From: Algoriphagus lutimaris
GTDB lineage: Bacteria; Bacteroidota; Bacteroidia; Cytophagales; Cyclobacteriaceae
DNA length: 64,000 bases
NCBI RefSeq assembly: GCF_017051705.1
Contig: NZ_JAFIDJ010000001.1
Location: forward strand, 2,447,786 to 2,511,785
Direction: 5' to 3'
Shown: in pieces, positions 27,179-36,943 of the stretch
How positions within the stretch are numbered: the stretch's first letter is position 1
How the letters are laid out: every line of letters begins with the position of its first letter
Position numbers and translations under genes: made by a program
Notes under the pieces: model-generated
The model's database searches: none
What the model was told of the DNA's origin: nothing
Seen by the model: the letters and a program-made list of their open reading frames with translations, nothing else

Positions 27179-30100
27179 ATGATTGAAGCCATTTTAGTAA
27201 GCATCGCTGCAAATATTGTGACAGGTCTTGGTCAGAAAACTCTGAAGCGAATTATTAAAAATGATAGTCTTGAAGCTGAAATAGAAAAAGCTTTTAACGA
27301 AGCTTTGGATAAATGGACTGTTAATTATGGCATTAAGGAAAAGGAAAAAATATTTACAAGTAGAAGGTTTGATACATTAATTGATTGTATAAAAGAACCT
27401 GAAAAAATTCACGATTTGGATAAAAGTACATCCGATATTATTGAATATTTCAAACAAGAACTACAAAAAAGCACAACAGCATGGAATTATATTCAAGATG
27501 TTCAGTTTCAAGAGGCTCTTAATAGATTCAATTTAATTGAACATCACCTTAATGGATTAAAGAAAGAGCTTCTCGCACAATTAGAGCATATAGAAAAACA
27601 ATTTGATGATGCCCTTTTATCGTACAAAGATGCTTTTAGTCAGCTTCTAAATCCTGAAAATAAAGACTTGCCGAATCAGTTTCAGAACACGTTTATTGGT
27701 CGAGAATCTGATTTAGAAAGTATTGACTACCTATTAAAAGTGTCTGATTACAAAGTAATTTCTATAATATCTGACGGAGGATATGGAAAAACAAGGTTGT
27801 GTATTGAATATTTTCAGAAATACGTTGATACAGATGAAAACATTGATGCATGGGTACTAAATACAACCGCATTTAAAAATCTAAATCTTTCATCCAAGCT
27901 GAAAGAAGGGAATCAAACAATAATACTAATTGATGACGCGCACAAGTATCCCAAAATTTTAAATGATGTAGTAAATATTACTAATCGAAATAGCAATGTA
28001 AAAATACTGATGACAGTTAGAAATGCATTGTACGATGTTACCGTTTCAGAGTTTGCATCACATAACAGAAATATAGCCTCTCATTCAATTGAAAGACTTT
28101 CATATGAAGAAACACAAGAACTTTTTAAATCACAATTACCTTGGTTAGGTGGTGTTGAGATTAAAAGACTTGCACAACATTCCAAAGGTATTCCTATCGT
28201 CATTCTAGGTCTATGTCAAGTTACGATTAATGGAAAATATAAGTCGGAAATATCGGAGGAAGAAAACTTTAGACTATTTGTACAAGAGCAAAAACAACAA
28301 GTAATCAATGATATTAATGCTAAATATTTTATCGACAAAGGCAATGTCAATAAAACGATTGAACTATTAAGTTTCTTTGCACCAATAAAAAACACAGATG
28401 AAGAAATTACACAAATCTCTAGTCTAAATGGCATTAATGTAGATGAATCAGCCTTAATATTAGACTATCTAGAAAAGTATGGGTTTATTGTAAGAAACAA
28501 TGAAATTGTTATAACACCAGACCCATATAGTGATACGATTTTATTAGATTCTTCACCAAGAATAAAATACTTACTTCAGTCCGAAATTTCTGTATTCCTT
28601 GATAGACTAATTCGAAATTTAATTGAGGTAGAAAAATCTGAACGCCTTACTATAAATATTGATAATCTGCTTTCAGATTTCATTTCATCATTTAAAAATA
28701 AAAGTACTGAATCTACTAGTGACATCTCAAGTTTAGTTTCAAATCTGGAAACTCTAAAATCATTCACTTATAAGAAACCTCGAATCTGCTTCTATGCAAT
28801 TAGAGACTTAATTGAATCCAAACTTAAAACGGAAGACTTTTGGCAAAATGAAGAAATGCATGTTTTGTATGAAAAGTCTTTCAAGGAGATACATGACAAT
28901 ATAGAAACTATATTATCAATTATTACTTTTAACACGCATGATTCACAAGAGCTTGAGGAGTTGTATGAATTAATATGGACATATAAAAATCACAAATCAG
29001 AAAGCTCCATTTTTGGAAAAGCGTTTGGGTATAAAGTATATGATTTCATTGAATATGGTTTCAGACAGAAATTTCCATTTCAAAGACAAAAATTTCTATT
29101 ATCAAAGCTCGATTCTCAACTCAAAGAAAAACCTGACAATGAGTTCATACATAATCACATTTTCGCTTGTGTAAAATTCCTAATGGTTGAAGATTTTGAA
29201 GGAGAATCTCATTATGACAAATACACTCATGCATTTTCATGGGCAAGACACCATGTTTACCAAAATGAACATACAGAAAAGATTAGATTAGATTCATTGA
29301 ATTTGTTATTTAGAATCTATGAATTAGTGCGCTATAAAGAACATTCCAAAAATTGTTTTGACAAAATTATCCATGTCCTTTATTTTATGTCTAAGACTTT
29401 ACAGGATAAAAATCATCTTGACCAGACTAAAGAAGTCGAAATAGTTTTAGATTTTTTACACACAATATTGGATAAAGATCCAAGTATAAAAGAACGCAGC
29501 AAAATTATACGACAACTAAAAATTTATGAGCGTAGAGAAATTAAGGAAGAGTATAAAGCACAAAGGGATGAACTACTTCTTAAATCCGAAAGTGTTGATA
29601 CTGTTAAAGAAAGACTTTCCTTATTATTTTTGGATGAGTATTTCTCATTGAAAAATAACATTGATTCTATTTTTAAGGAAATAATAGCCAAGTATAATGA
29701 CAATTTAAGTTTCTTCGAAGATATTATTGAAGTTAAGAGAGAACTTATTAATAATGATTATTCCAATTTTAATGAACTTCTTTCATACCTAATTGCGAAT
29801 CATCCCACCTTGTCTAAAGAATTACTGGATTTCGTTATTACGAATCATCCTGAACATGTTTGTGACTTTAGAACTCTTGTTAAAGCAAACTATAAAGACA
29901 ACGAATATTTTTACTTAATTATCAATAAAGTATGGAGTTTTGATTTCGAATGTTCAAAGGGCTCAGTACTATGGATGCTAACAAATGGTCGTAATAGAGA
30001 GGTTGAATACTATAGAGAAGATGATTTAAAATACTTTGAGGATGTTGTCAAAAACAAGTTAAGCAAACAACTTTGGAGTACATCTTTTTCTTTACCAAAG

Positions 30101-30955
30101 TACATTTTAATCAATCCTGAAAGAACATTAAATTTAATCACATCAATTTTTGAAATAAGTGAAAATGAAAGAGAAGATGGATACTTACTTCATTCAATCT
30201 TTGAAGACAAAGAAATAATTGAAAATAATACTGAACTAATTAAAACATTTGTCTTTAGTAGCACTCATCATTTTCCAATTGACTATCATTACCTAGGAGA
30301 AGTATTAAACTTTTTGGAGAATTATTTTGGTTTTGATACCCTTTTAAAGTATTTGATTGAAAAAATAAAATTCATCGAGAAAAGTCAAAAACCAATTTAT
30401 TTATCATACCACAAACGTTACACGAACCCAAACAAATCCTTAGAACAGACAGAAAAAGACTTTATACAAGTCATTAAATGGTATGCTGAATTAGAATCAA
30501 AATCTGATTATATCCATAAAGTACTGGTTGAATTCTTACGACCCGAAATTATTGAATCTGAGAGTTTCAAAACAAGTTTTAAAGAATTAGTTGAAAGTTC
30601 TGGAGATGATATTGACAAAGTGGTTGAATTGTGTAGAGCATTGGATGTTTTCGAAAATAAAGGAGAGTACTTAATTTCCCTACTGATAGAGGTGGCAAAC
30701 GAGATATGCAATAAATATAAAATTGACAATCAAAAGCTTATAACCATACTCGGAAGAGACTACATATTTAATAATGGGACAAAGTCGGGACCAGCGGGAG
30801 GACCTTTCCCTCAAGACTTAGCAAAAAAGAAAGAAATTAAAAGAATCCTCGGTAAATACGACATGCATCCAGATGTTAAGTCTATTTTTGACTATGCACT
30901 TAAAAATGTAAACGGAGATATTAAAAGAGATTTATTTAGAGATGAAAAATGGTAG
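27179..30955 (+). CDS. large STAND-type P-loop NTPase, probable defence or sensor protein
   Basis: 1258 residues, AT-rich. N-terminal about 180 residues are mostly helical with no domain I can name. A P-loop NTPase core follows: FIGRESDLESIDYLL, Walker A DGGYGKTR (about 200), Walker B TIILIDDAHKY (about 250) and the sensor-like MTVRNALYD. The remaining 750 residues are helical repeat-like. This three-part plan (effector-like N-terminus, NTPase, long repeat sensor) is that of STAND proteins such as bacterial antiphage NLR-like proteins. The effector chemistry is not recognisable. It is alone between two boundary elements of an integron-like cassette (27107 and 30964-31091). A defence role is inference. 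Confidence 0.72.
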   Translation: MIEAILVSIAANIVTGLGQKTLKRIIKNDSLEAEIEKAFNEALDKWTVNYGIKEKEKIFTSRRFDTLIDCIKEPEKIHDLDKSTSDIIEYFKQELQKSTTAWNYIQDVQFQEALNRFNLIEHHLNGLKKELLAQLEHIEKQFDDALLSYKDAFSQLLNPENKDLPNQFQNTFIGRESDLESIDYLLKVSDYKVISIISDGGYGKTRLCIEYFQKYVDTDENIDAWVLNTTAFKNLNLSSKLKEGNQTIILIDDAHKYPKILNDVVNITNRNSNVKILMTVRNALYDVTVSEFASHNRNIASHSIERLSYEETQELFKSQLPWLGGVEIKRLAQHSKGIPIVILGLCQVTINGKYKSEISEEENFRLFVQEQKQQVINDINAKYFIDKGNVNKTIELLSFFAPIKNTDEEITQISSLNGINVDESALILDYLEKYGFIVRNNEIVITPDPYSDTILLDSSPRIKYLLQSEISVFLDRLIRNLIEVEKSERLTINIDNLLSDFISSFKNKSTESTSDISSLVSNLETLKSFTYKKPRICFYAIRDLIESKLKTEDFWQNEEMHVLYEKSFKEIHDNIETILSIITFNTHDSQELEELYELIWTYKNHKSESSIFGKAFGYKVYDFIEYGFRQKFPFQRQKFLLSKLDSQLKEKPDNEFIHNHIFACVKFLMVEDFEGESHYDKYTHAFSWARHHVYQNEHTEKIRLDSLNLLFRIYELVRYKEHSKNCFDKIIHVLYFMSKTLQDKNHLDQTKEVEIVLDFLHTILDKDPSIKERSKIIRQLKIYERREIKEEYKAQRDELLLKSESVDTVKERLSLLFLDEYFSLKNNIDSIFKEIIAKYNDNLSFFEDIIEVKRELINNDYSNFNELLSYLIANHPTLSKELLDFVITNHPEHVCDFRTLVKANYKDNEYFYLIINKVWSFDFECSKGSVLWMLTNGRNREVEYYREDDLKYFEDVVKNKLSKQLWSTSFSLPKYILINPERTLNLITSIFEISENEREDGYLLHSIFEDKEIIENNTELIKTFVFSSTHHFPIDYHYLGEVLNFLENYFGFDTLLKYLIEKIKFIEKSQKPIYLSYHKRYTNPNKSLEQTEKDFIQVIKWYAELESKSDYIHKVLVEFLRPEIIESESFKTSFKELVESSGDDIDKVVELCRALDVFENKGEYLISLLIEVANEICNKYKIDNQKLITILGRDYIFNNGTKSGPAGGPFPQDLAKKKEIKRILGKYDMHPDVKSIFDYALKNVNGDIKRDLFRDEKW

Positions 30956-30963
30956 AAAACCCA

Positions 30964-31091
30964 GCAGGTAACACTTTGTATAAGTAATGGATGTAGCAAA
31001 CATCGAGGTTTGTAGCCCGCTCAAACTGCATTGCGGTTTGACAGGAAAGTACCACGCAGTCTGCCACTACTCATACAATTTACCGTTGCAT
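30964..31091 (+). other. attC-like site closing the NTPase cassette
   Basis: Starts with GCAGGTAAC (exact reverse complement of 27107-27115). TTGTAT (30976-30981) pairs with ATACAA (31073-31078), and AGTAATGG (30983-30990) pairs with CCACTACT (31064-31071) at 7 of 8. It ends ACC-GTTGCAT. Length 128 bp, an imperfect stem and terminal AAC...GTT cores all fit an attC fold. Confidence 0.58.
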
Positions 31092-31198
31092 TTAATAAAC
31101 GTCATGAAAATAACACATTAAACTACTTAACTAATGGATGTAAACTAATATCAGGATTTAAACATTAACCTGTAAACTTTTTTTAGGACGAGTCATAC
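31092..31198. other. short spacer between the NTPase cassette and the minisatellite
   Basis: AT-rich, no ORF or motif recognised. Confidence 0.4.
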
Positions 31199-31256
31199 CA
31201 CCTCCCCCCGGTGTCTACCCCCCCTCCCCCCGGGTATATACCCCCCAGGGGGGAGT
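31199..31256. repeat. C/G-run palindromic tract
   Basis: Runs of five to seven C interrupted by GG, TATATA and AGGGGGG, for example CCCCCCAGGGGGG and CCCGGGTATATACCC. Strikingly GC-rich inside AT-rich DNA and able to form strong hairpins or G-quadruplex-like structures on the minus strand. It directly abuts the 21-bp minisatellite. Confidence 0.75.
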
Positions 31257-31510
31257 AAAAAGAATCTCCCGAGATTCTTTTTATATCATCGGAGACTCTT
31301 TTTGTATCTCGGGAGACTCTTTTAATATCAACAGAGATTCTTTTTGTATCTCGCGAGATACTCTTAATATCAAGCGAGACTCTTTTCATATCTCGTGAGA
31401 TTCTCTTTGAATCAATCGAGACTCTTTTTGTATCTATTGAGATATTCTTTGTATCAACGAAGACTCTTTTTATCTCTCCCGAGACACCTTTTGCATCAAG
31501 AGAGATTCAT
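31257..31510. repeat. 21-bp tandem repeat (minisatellite), about 12 copies
   Basis: Units resemble GAGACTCTTTTTGTATCTCG, with alternate units containing ATCTCnnGAGAT palindromes. On the minus strand the frame reads as seven-residue units K-R-(V/I)-S-x-D-(I/T) without a stop from about 31507, but there is no ATG until 31389. Coding use is doubtful, as the predicted tail is Gly-rich and derived from the C/G tract. Confidence 0.8.
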
Positions 31511-31581
31511 TTTTAGATCTAAGGATTTACAAAAAATTTCCAGAAACGGGCTTTTGTAAGAAAAAGAAGAGGATATAATGA

Positions 31582-31620
31582 AATAAAAAACCAGCAGTTC
31601 CGAAAAGGAATCTGCTGGTG
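31582..31620 (-). terminator. intrinsic terminator of the gene at 31659
   Basis: On the minus strand ACCAGCAGATTCC pairs with GGAACTGCTGGT (one mismatch region) and is followed by TTTTTTATTT, about 40 bp after the stop codon. Confidence 0.82.
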
Positions 31621-31658
31621 AGCGTTAAGTTTATATCTAGGGCTAATGCAACTTTACA

Positions 31659-32141
31659 TTAAGCGGCTTGCGAACTTTCTTCGCTGGAATTCTTATCGAA
31701 TCGTTTCTTAAGATCCTCATAGATTCCTTTGGCACCTGGCGCATTCATTCTAGCTGCATATTTTACGGTGTTGTAATAACTCAAGGCTCCATCAAAACTT
31801 TCGGATCCAGCCAACATCAATGTGTCACTGAGGTTATCATTAAATAAATTAGCTGAATTTAATATGGGGCCCAATCCTTTTACTGCTCCCCAGTCTTTTT
31901 TTAATTCTTCCACAGGAAGATAAGGAGGCAAAAATTGAGGTTCAGAGTCAACATAATCCATGACCTTTTCTACAAAAGGCCTGGAACCATCCGACATTTT
32001 CAAAAGATCCTTCCGCTGCGTCGGAGTCAGCGCGATTAAATAAGGGGCTAAAAGTTCCCTTGCTTCATTTAATTTACCCAGAGCATCCGCTAATACAGCT
32101 TCTGGGATTTCGATTGAATTACGATTTTCTATCGCCATCAT
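31659..32141 (-). CDS. hypothetical protein, helical, soluble
   Basis: 160 residues, no signal peptide or membrane helix. It begins MMAIENRNSIEIPEAVLADA. The middle contains ALTPTQRKDLLKMSDGSRPF and YVDSEPQFLPPYLPVEELKK; the end is Ser/Ala-rich. I recognise it as a conserved type of Bacteroidota hypothetical but can give no function. It is the only minus-strand gene between 24.5 and 53.5 kb and has a strong terminator, so it is probably a monocistronic resident gene between mobile cassettes. Confidence 0.72.
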   Translation of the reverse strand: MMAIENRNSIEIPEAVLADALGKLNEARELLAPYLIALTPTQRKDLLKMSDGSRPFVEKVMDYVDSEPQFLPPYLPVEELKKDWGAVKGLGPILNSANLFNDNLSDTLMLAGSESFDGALSYYNTVKYAARMNAPGAKGIYEDLKKRFDKNSSEESSQAA

Positions 32142-32449
32142 AAAAGTATTTAGGTAAATGATAAAAACTAACTAAAAGTAATTTAATAGATTATTTTCAT
32201 AAAAATAAATTCTTAGGTCACTAAAATTAAAGTTCGTTACTTCCAGCATAATCCCCACTTTCAAATCCAAGTGACATCCCCTCCGCTATTTCTCACCTTT
32301 GACCCTAAAACCGGAAGCAGCCACTAAGCAGGAATTCCCCAAAATCCTTAAATTGTTGGAAACAAGCCAAACAACCTAGCCATCGACAGCCTACAAGCCG
32401 GTAGTAGATTCATTCATAGATGTACCGCTGGCTGTCTCAACCTTCGCCC
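32142..32449. other. spacer before the first DUF6090 gene
   Basis: About 300 bp without an ORF I trust. It should hold divergent promoters for the genes at 32141 and 32450. None of the long repeat modules seen further right is present here. Confidence 0.4.
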
Positions 32450-33208
32450 ATGATAAACTTTTTTCAAAAAATCCGACAACAATTGCTTTCAAATGGAAAC
32501 ACCGGGAAATACCTGAAATATGCCTTGGGTGAAATTGTGCTAGTAATGATAGGGATTCTGCTGGCGCTACAGGTGAATAATTGGAATCAGGATCGACTCA
32601 ATCAGCAACTGAAGCAATCATACATAGAAAACTTATTGGTGGATCTGCAAAAGGATATTTCCTCCATCGAAGAACAAAAGGAGATCAATACTTATACAGA
32701 ACAAGAGGGGCAATACTTGGAAGCGTTTTTGGGCCAGCAACTCACGGAGATAGATACTTTCCGACTTACACGCTCACTTATCATGACGGCATTCATTCCC
32801 AACGCCACCATTACCAACTCCACCTATAATGACCTGATCAATAGCAACCATTTTCACTTATTTCAAGATGCCCAGTTAAAAAGGCTGTTGGACGACTATT
32901 ACATCCCTAATAATTGGGCAGTGCTATTTAATGAACGAATTCTTCAAACTGCCTGGTTTGATTACCGGGATGAAATGGTTAAATTCCATAGCCCGCTTTT
33001 GTATCGGGATTTTTATGAGTTGGACGATCCCGTGGAACTGAGTTATTCTCCAACATACCAGATCGATTGGAAAGGCATCCAGCAGAATGCGTATTTAAAA
33101 ACTCAAGTGGGGATGATTGTGGCCTATAGACAGCAAATTCGAAAATTCCAGGAAGATCTACTTCAAAAAGCTCAGAAAGTAGTGGAGTATTTGGATCAAG
33201 AAAATTAA
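32450..33208 (+). CDS. DUF6090 family membrane protein, copy 1 of 6
   Basis: 252 residues from the ATG at 32450. The frame opens 10 codons earlier at 32420, but the family always starts MIxFFxKIR. Residues 1-20 are basic (MINFFQKIRQQLL), residues about 25-45 form one membrane helix (GEIVLVMIGILLALQVNNWN), and the rest is a helical extracytoplasmic domain with the family motif around STYNDLINSNHFHLFQ. Function unknown. This copy lacks the conserved upstream repeat module of later copies, so it may be the oldest or a boundary copy. Confidence 0.85.
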   Translation: MINFFQKIRQQLLSNGNTGKYLKYALGEIVLVMIGILLALQVNNWNQDRLNQQLKQSYIENLLVDLQKDISSIEEQKEINTYTEQEGQYLEAFLGQQLTEIDTFRLTRSLIMTAFIPNATITNSTYNDLINSNHFHLFQDAQLKRLLDDYYIPNNWAVLFNERILQTAWFDYRDEMVKFHSPLLYRDFYELDDPVELSYSPTYQIDWKGIQQNAYLKTQVGMIVAYRQQIRKFQEDLLQKAQKVVEYLDQEN

Positions 33209-33363
33209 GGAAAGCGCTTGGAGCAGTATTTGGTGATCCTAAAAAGGGATCTTTTTAGAAAGAAAAACTTGTATACCCTGCGTGACCAAGCAGAATTGAT
33301 GAAGGGGGGGATGAGTGGTTGCAGGGGATGATTCTATGAGCATCCATCTTTATTATAGCTATC

Positions 33364-34074
33364 ATGAAACAACTCTCAAAAGCACAATCCATCCTGTATC
33401 ATTTTTACCCTGGCGTGATCATTACTTTCTTTTTTATCTTGATCACCCCTATCCTATTGGAAAAAGGATTTCCCCCTCAGTTTTCAATGCTCCTCGCCGG
33501 CGGCCTTGTGGTGGTCCCTGTTTTTCTGATCCATTTAAGAAGCGCAAAATCAAAGGAGGGCGTTCCACGAATCAGCGACCTAATGGTTTACAAAGAGAAA
33601 ATACCCACCAAAAAAATGGTGCTGTATACTGCCGGGTTGATCCTATTTGCTTTTTTGATCTACGGACTCACCCAGCCCCTCAATGTGCTGTTGACCGAAA
33701 AACTCTTGTTCTGGCTGCCCGACTGGTATCAGGTGAGAGACTTTGAAGGGTATTCGAAAAAAATAATTCTGATCACCTTGTTGTTAAACCTCCTTCTCAA
33801 CGGGCTATTGGCTCCCTTTTTTGAGGAGCTGTATTTTAGGGGATATTTATTGCCAAGAATGGAAACCTGGGGCAAGTATGCTCCGGTGCTGAGTGCTGTT
33901 TTATTTTCACTCTATCATTTTTGGCAGCCCCAAATCTATTTGACCTTGATCCTTGCGCTGCTTCCCATGACCTATTTGGTTTGGAAAACCCAGAGTTTAC
34001 GATTGGCAATCTATGTTCACTGTGGGCTCAATATCATCGGGACTTTGTTATCCTTAGGAATGCTTGGACAGTAG
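33364..34074 (+). CDS. CPBP family intramembrane metalloprotease (Rce1/Abi-like)
   Basis: 236 residues with six or more membrane segments. The CPBP signature FFEELYFRGYLLPRM (EExxxR, about 152) is followed by YHFWQP (His, about 183) and YVHCGLN (His/Asn near the end), forming the predicted metal site in the membrane. Family members cleave prenylated peptides or act in bacteriocin self-immunity; the role here is unknown. It stands alone between two DUF6090 genes. Confidence 0.87.
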   Translation: MKQLSKAQSILYHFYPGVIITFFFILITPILLEKGFPPQFSMLLAGGLVVVPVFLIHLRSAKSKEGVPRISDLMVYKEKIPTKKMVLYTAGLILFAFLIYGLTQPLNVLLTEKLLFWLPDWYQVRDFEGYSKKIILITLLLNLLLNGLLAPFFEELYFRGYLLPRMETWGKYAPVLSAVLFSLYHFWQPQIYLTLILALLPMTYLVWKTQSLRLAIYVHCGLNIIGTLLSLGMLGQ

Positions 34075-34514
34075 GAAACCACTAGGATTTTTTAATATTT
34101 GTCAGCCTTTGGATCTCTTTAGGTACCCCATCTGAGACTTCTCTGTTCCCGAATAATCGGGACTGGCAGTTCTCCTTCGAAAGGACCAACTTGCAACACA
34201 GAAAATCTAGCTTTAGTAGGGAAGTTGAACACCTGCTTCTGGGAGGCAGGCTACCTACTGAACACTGATCAAAATACCGTTTTCTACAAACCTTCGAGGA
34301 GCCCCTCTATCCTTTTTTTATTCGTAAACGGTCCGTCTAAACCTCCACGATTTTAATCCTTGAATTCCAAAACTTAATACAAGGATCAAGGAGAAAGTCC
34401 ACGAAATCCTTAACTTAATTTTACCAAACCAAACCACGTGTGAGTCAATTGAATAAAACCAGCGGGATCAGAATTGAACTGGAGCAAAGCAAGTGATTTA
34501 CGACACCAACACCC
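34075..34514. repeat. repeat-bearing spacer
   Basis: Contains a copy of the dispersed sequence TCCCGAATAATCGGGACTGG (with small differences, about 34145-34170) and a degenerate CAAACCTTCGAGGAGC...GTAAACGG segment (about 34277-34332). Both recur in the 40-53 kb spacers. No ORF. Confidence 0.55.
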
Positions 34515-35297
34515 ATGATTAATTTCTTTAGAAAAATTCGCTATCGGCTTATGGAGCATCAGTTAATCGGGAAGTATATGAAGTATGCGGTCGGGGAAAT
34601 TATCCTGGTGGTGATCGGTATCCTGATCGCTTTCCAGTTGAATGAATGGAACGATCATCGCAAACAGGTAAAATTAGAACAGGAATATTATTGCCGGTTA
34701 CTGGATGATGTCCGGTTGGATGAGAAACAAACACAAATTTTGTTAGAGCAAGCCGAAGAGCGTCTGGTAGCATCCAATCATGCTGTCCGATTACTCTTGG
34801 AAGACAACTCGGAAAAAATTGAAATTGCTTCTCAGATAACGCGCTCCACCAAAGCTGTATTCTCTGATTTTAAGCCAAATAATTCGGCTTTTGACGATTT
34901 AAAATCTGGAGCTAATCTCAATATCATCAGCGATAAACTCATCATCAAGGCGCTAAACCGTTATTTCAATAGGTTTGAAGAGCTAAAGAGTATCATCATG
35001 GTAAATGGGAAGCATGCGGTAGATATTTTGTTTGCGCATGAGGATTACTTTGCAAATGGTGCTGTCCAAGCCTCTATTAGAGAGGGGAGATTCAAAGATG
35101 GGCTGGATGAAGACTTGAAAGAAGCTATTCTGGTCCTTGACGATGATATTCTTACATCCCAAATGAGAAGGAGATTACTCAATGAATCCTTAGAGTTTGT
35201 AAGCGTGAACACCCGGCAAATCGAACTTTATCAATTGCTACTTCAGGAAACCAACGCCTTGAAAGTGCAATTAGAAGTAAAATGTGCAGCGCAATAA
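34515..35297 (+). CDS. DUF6090 family membrane protein, copy 2 of 6
   Basis: 260 residues. The conserved head is MINFFRKIRYRLMEHQLIGK, then KYAVGEIILVVIGILIAFQL (membrane helix, about 28-46) and NEWNDH. The extracytoplasmic part is helical and charged, with SAFDDLKSGANLNIISDK matching the family's central motif. It has two Cys residues near the start of the outer domain and near the C-terminus, unlike the other copies. Function unknown. Confidence 0.87.
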   Translation: MINFFRKIRYRLMEHQLIGKYMKYAVGEIILVVIGILIAFQLNEWNDHRKQVKLEQEYYCRLLDDVRLDEKQTQILLEQAEERLVASNHAVRLLLEDNSEKIEIASQITRSTKAVFSDFKPNNSAFDDLKSGANLNIISDKLIIKALNRYFNRFEELKSIIMVNGKHAVDILFAHEDYFANGAVQASIREGRFKDGLDEDLKEAILVLDDDILTSQMRRRLLNESLEFVSVNTRQIELYQLLLQETNALKVQLEVKCAAQ

Positions 35298-35701
35298 AGA
35301 AACCCGGTGATGCGATCATTCCGATCCAGGCTACTATAAACCTACCGCTGATAGGTAAGCTGCTGTTCGGGTTCCAATATCCTTCCTGGATGTAATCTTG
35401 AACCTAAATCATAGGATTTTAAATCCGCGTTATTGAAAGATCGGTATTATTCCTCTTAAATGATTTAACCAAGAGGTTTACAAGACTTTGGATCCTAATT
35501 CAAGATTACAACTGCGATATTTATCAGGTCTCGAATAGCTACGAAAATCAAAATCTATAATAACCGATTATAGTCAGTTGTTTTGATCAGTTATAATACT
35601 AAATTGATTGTCAAATACTTGAAAAATATACCAGTAGAGGTAGTTGACAACCAATACTGAAAAATAGCAGGATCTTTTTTAAACTTTTTTCATTTCAACT
35701 T
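35298..35701. repeat. repeat-bearing spacer
   Basis: Holds one copy of a hairpin element centred on AATCCT/AGGATT (about 35388-35429; related copies at 37019 and 47214) and one copy of the ACAACCGCGATATTTATC element (about 35505, here ACAACTGCGATATTTATC). No ORF. The promoter of the sugar-dehydrogenase gene is not obvious. Confidence 0.55.
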
Positions 35702-36943
35702 ATGCAACGATTACTTTATGTTTTGCTGGCGGCATCACTTCTAGCATGCAATGGCAAAAACAATGATAAAGCCCAAGAATCGGCTACATCTTCCTCTTCA
35801 AATATGGACACAATACATGTTGAGTTGGAAGAAGTAATCGGGGGATTGGAAAATCCTGTTCAACTAAAAAGCTTACAGGGTTCGGACAGATTATTCATTG
35901 TTTTGCAAGGGGGTAAAATCCTTCTTAAGGATAGAAATAGTCCTTCCCAAGAAGTGTTCTTGGATATTACTGACCGGGTAGATCATCAGCTCCCTGATTT
36001 CACAGAATTAGGGTTATTGGGATTGGAGTTTCACCCAAATTTTGAAGAAAACGGCCGATTATTCGCATTCTACAGTCATCAAATCAATGATGACAAAAAC
36101 GGAGTAAACGTTCGAATTTCAGAATTTACGCTTCAAAAAGACGATTCAGGACTTGCTGATCCGGATTCGGAGCGAGTACTAATGGAATTGGATTACAGTG
36201 GTCTATTCATTATAGGGGGGAATTTATCCTTTGGGCCTGATGGGATGCTCTATATTGGGGTGGGCACAGGCAAAAGCGATGAAGCAAAATGGAATGCACA
36301 AAATTTAACTAATGTATTCGGCTCCATTTTAAGGATTGATGTAGACAAAGGGCAACCCTATTCCATACCAGAAGATAATCCTTTTGTAAATGGAAAGGCA
36401 CCTGAAATTTGGGCTTATGGCTTTAGAAATCCCTATCGATTTGATTTTGACTCTGAAACAGGAGCTTTGGTTTGCATAGATGTTGGGGATAGACTCAAAG
36501 AAGAGGTGAACATCATTACCAAAGGTGGAAACTACGGTTGGCCTCTATATGAGGGCACCATTCTAACTGAAAACCAATCCATTGATTCAATTAATGGAAA
36601 ACTGATTTTACCTGCGATTGAATACGATCACATTCTGGGATGGGGCGAGGCAATAGTCGGTTCCTTTCAATATAGAGGGAATAATTTCCCCGTCTTTCAG
36701 GACAAAGTTTTGATTTCAGATTGGAGTGGGCAAATGTTTCTTGCCAGCGATTTCGAAAATCCGAAGTTAGCTCCCATTGTATCAAACAGCATCAACATGC
36801 CCTCACAAGAAGATGTCAATCTAGGGGACAGATATTTTATCAATGGAATGATGGAATCCGAAGCTGGTGAAATTTATTTAACGGTACAAAAGGGTTTAGG
36901 TGATGGAAATGGTTTAGGGTCGATTTTTAGAATTAAGTATTAA
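35702..36943 (+). CDS. PQQ-dependent sugar dehydrogenase-like lipoprotein (glucose/sorbosone dehydrogenase family)
   Basis: 413 residues. Lipoprotein signal MQRLLYVLLAASLLACNGKN (lipobox Cys at about 16), then a beta-propeller with typical family motifs: LLGLEFHPNFEENGRLF (about 113), LSFGPDGMLYIGVGTG (about 180), EIWAYGFRNPYRFDFD (about 237) and GGNYGWPLYEGT (about 275). The family oxidises aldose sugars with PQQ, outside the cytoplasm; PQQ use here is inferred from the family. It is a single gene between repeats; no PQQ synthesis genes are nearby. Confidence 0.87.
   Translation: MQRLLYVLLAASLLACNGKNNDKAQESATSSSSNMDTIHVELEEVIGGLENPVQLKSLQGSDRLFIVLQGGKILLKDRNSPSQEVFLDITDRVDHQLPDFTELGLLGLEFHPNFEENGRLFAFYSHQINDDKNGVNVRISEFTLQKDDSGLADPDSERVLMELDYSGLFIIGGNLSFGPDGMLYIGVGTGKSDEAKWNAQNLTNVFGSILRIDVDKGQPYSIPEDNPFVNGKAPEIWAYGFRNPYRFDFDSETGALVCIDVGDRLKEEVNIITKGGNYGWPLYEGTILTENQSIDSINGKLILPAIEYDHILGWGEAIVGSFQYRGNNFPVFQDKVLISDWSGQMFLASDFENPKLAPIVSNSINMPSQEDVNLGDRYFINGMMESEAGEIYLTVQKGLGDGNGLGSIFRIKY

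Noticed and set aside
31257-31510. Possible CRISPR array or small repeat protein (68-residue minus-strand frame)
   Set aside because: Units are contiguous without unique spacers, so not CRISPR. The frame lacks a start at its true upstream end and its tail is read from the C/G tract, so a protein is unlikely.
33209-33363. Possible short coding remnant after DUF6090 copy 1 (frame reading EQYLVILKRDLFRKK)
   Set aside because: The frame has no start and only about 35 codons; homology could not be recognised, so it is not called.
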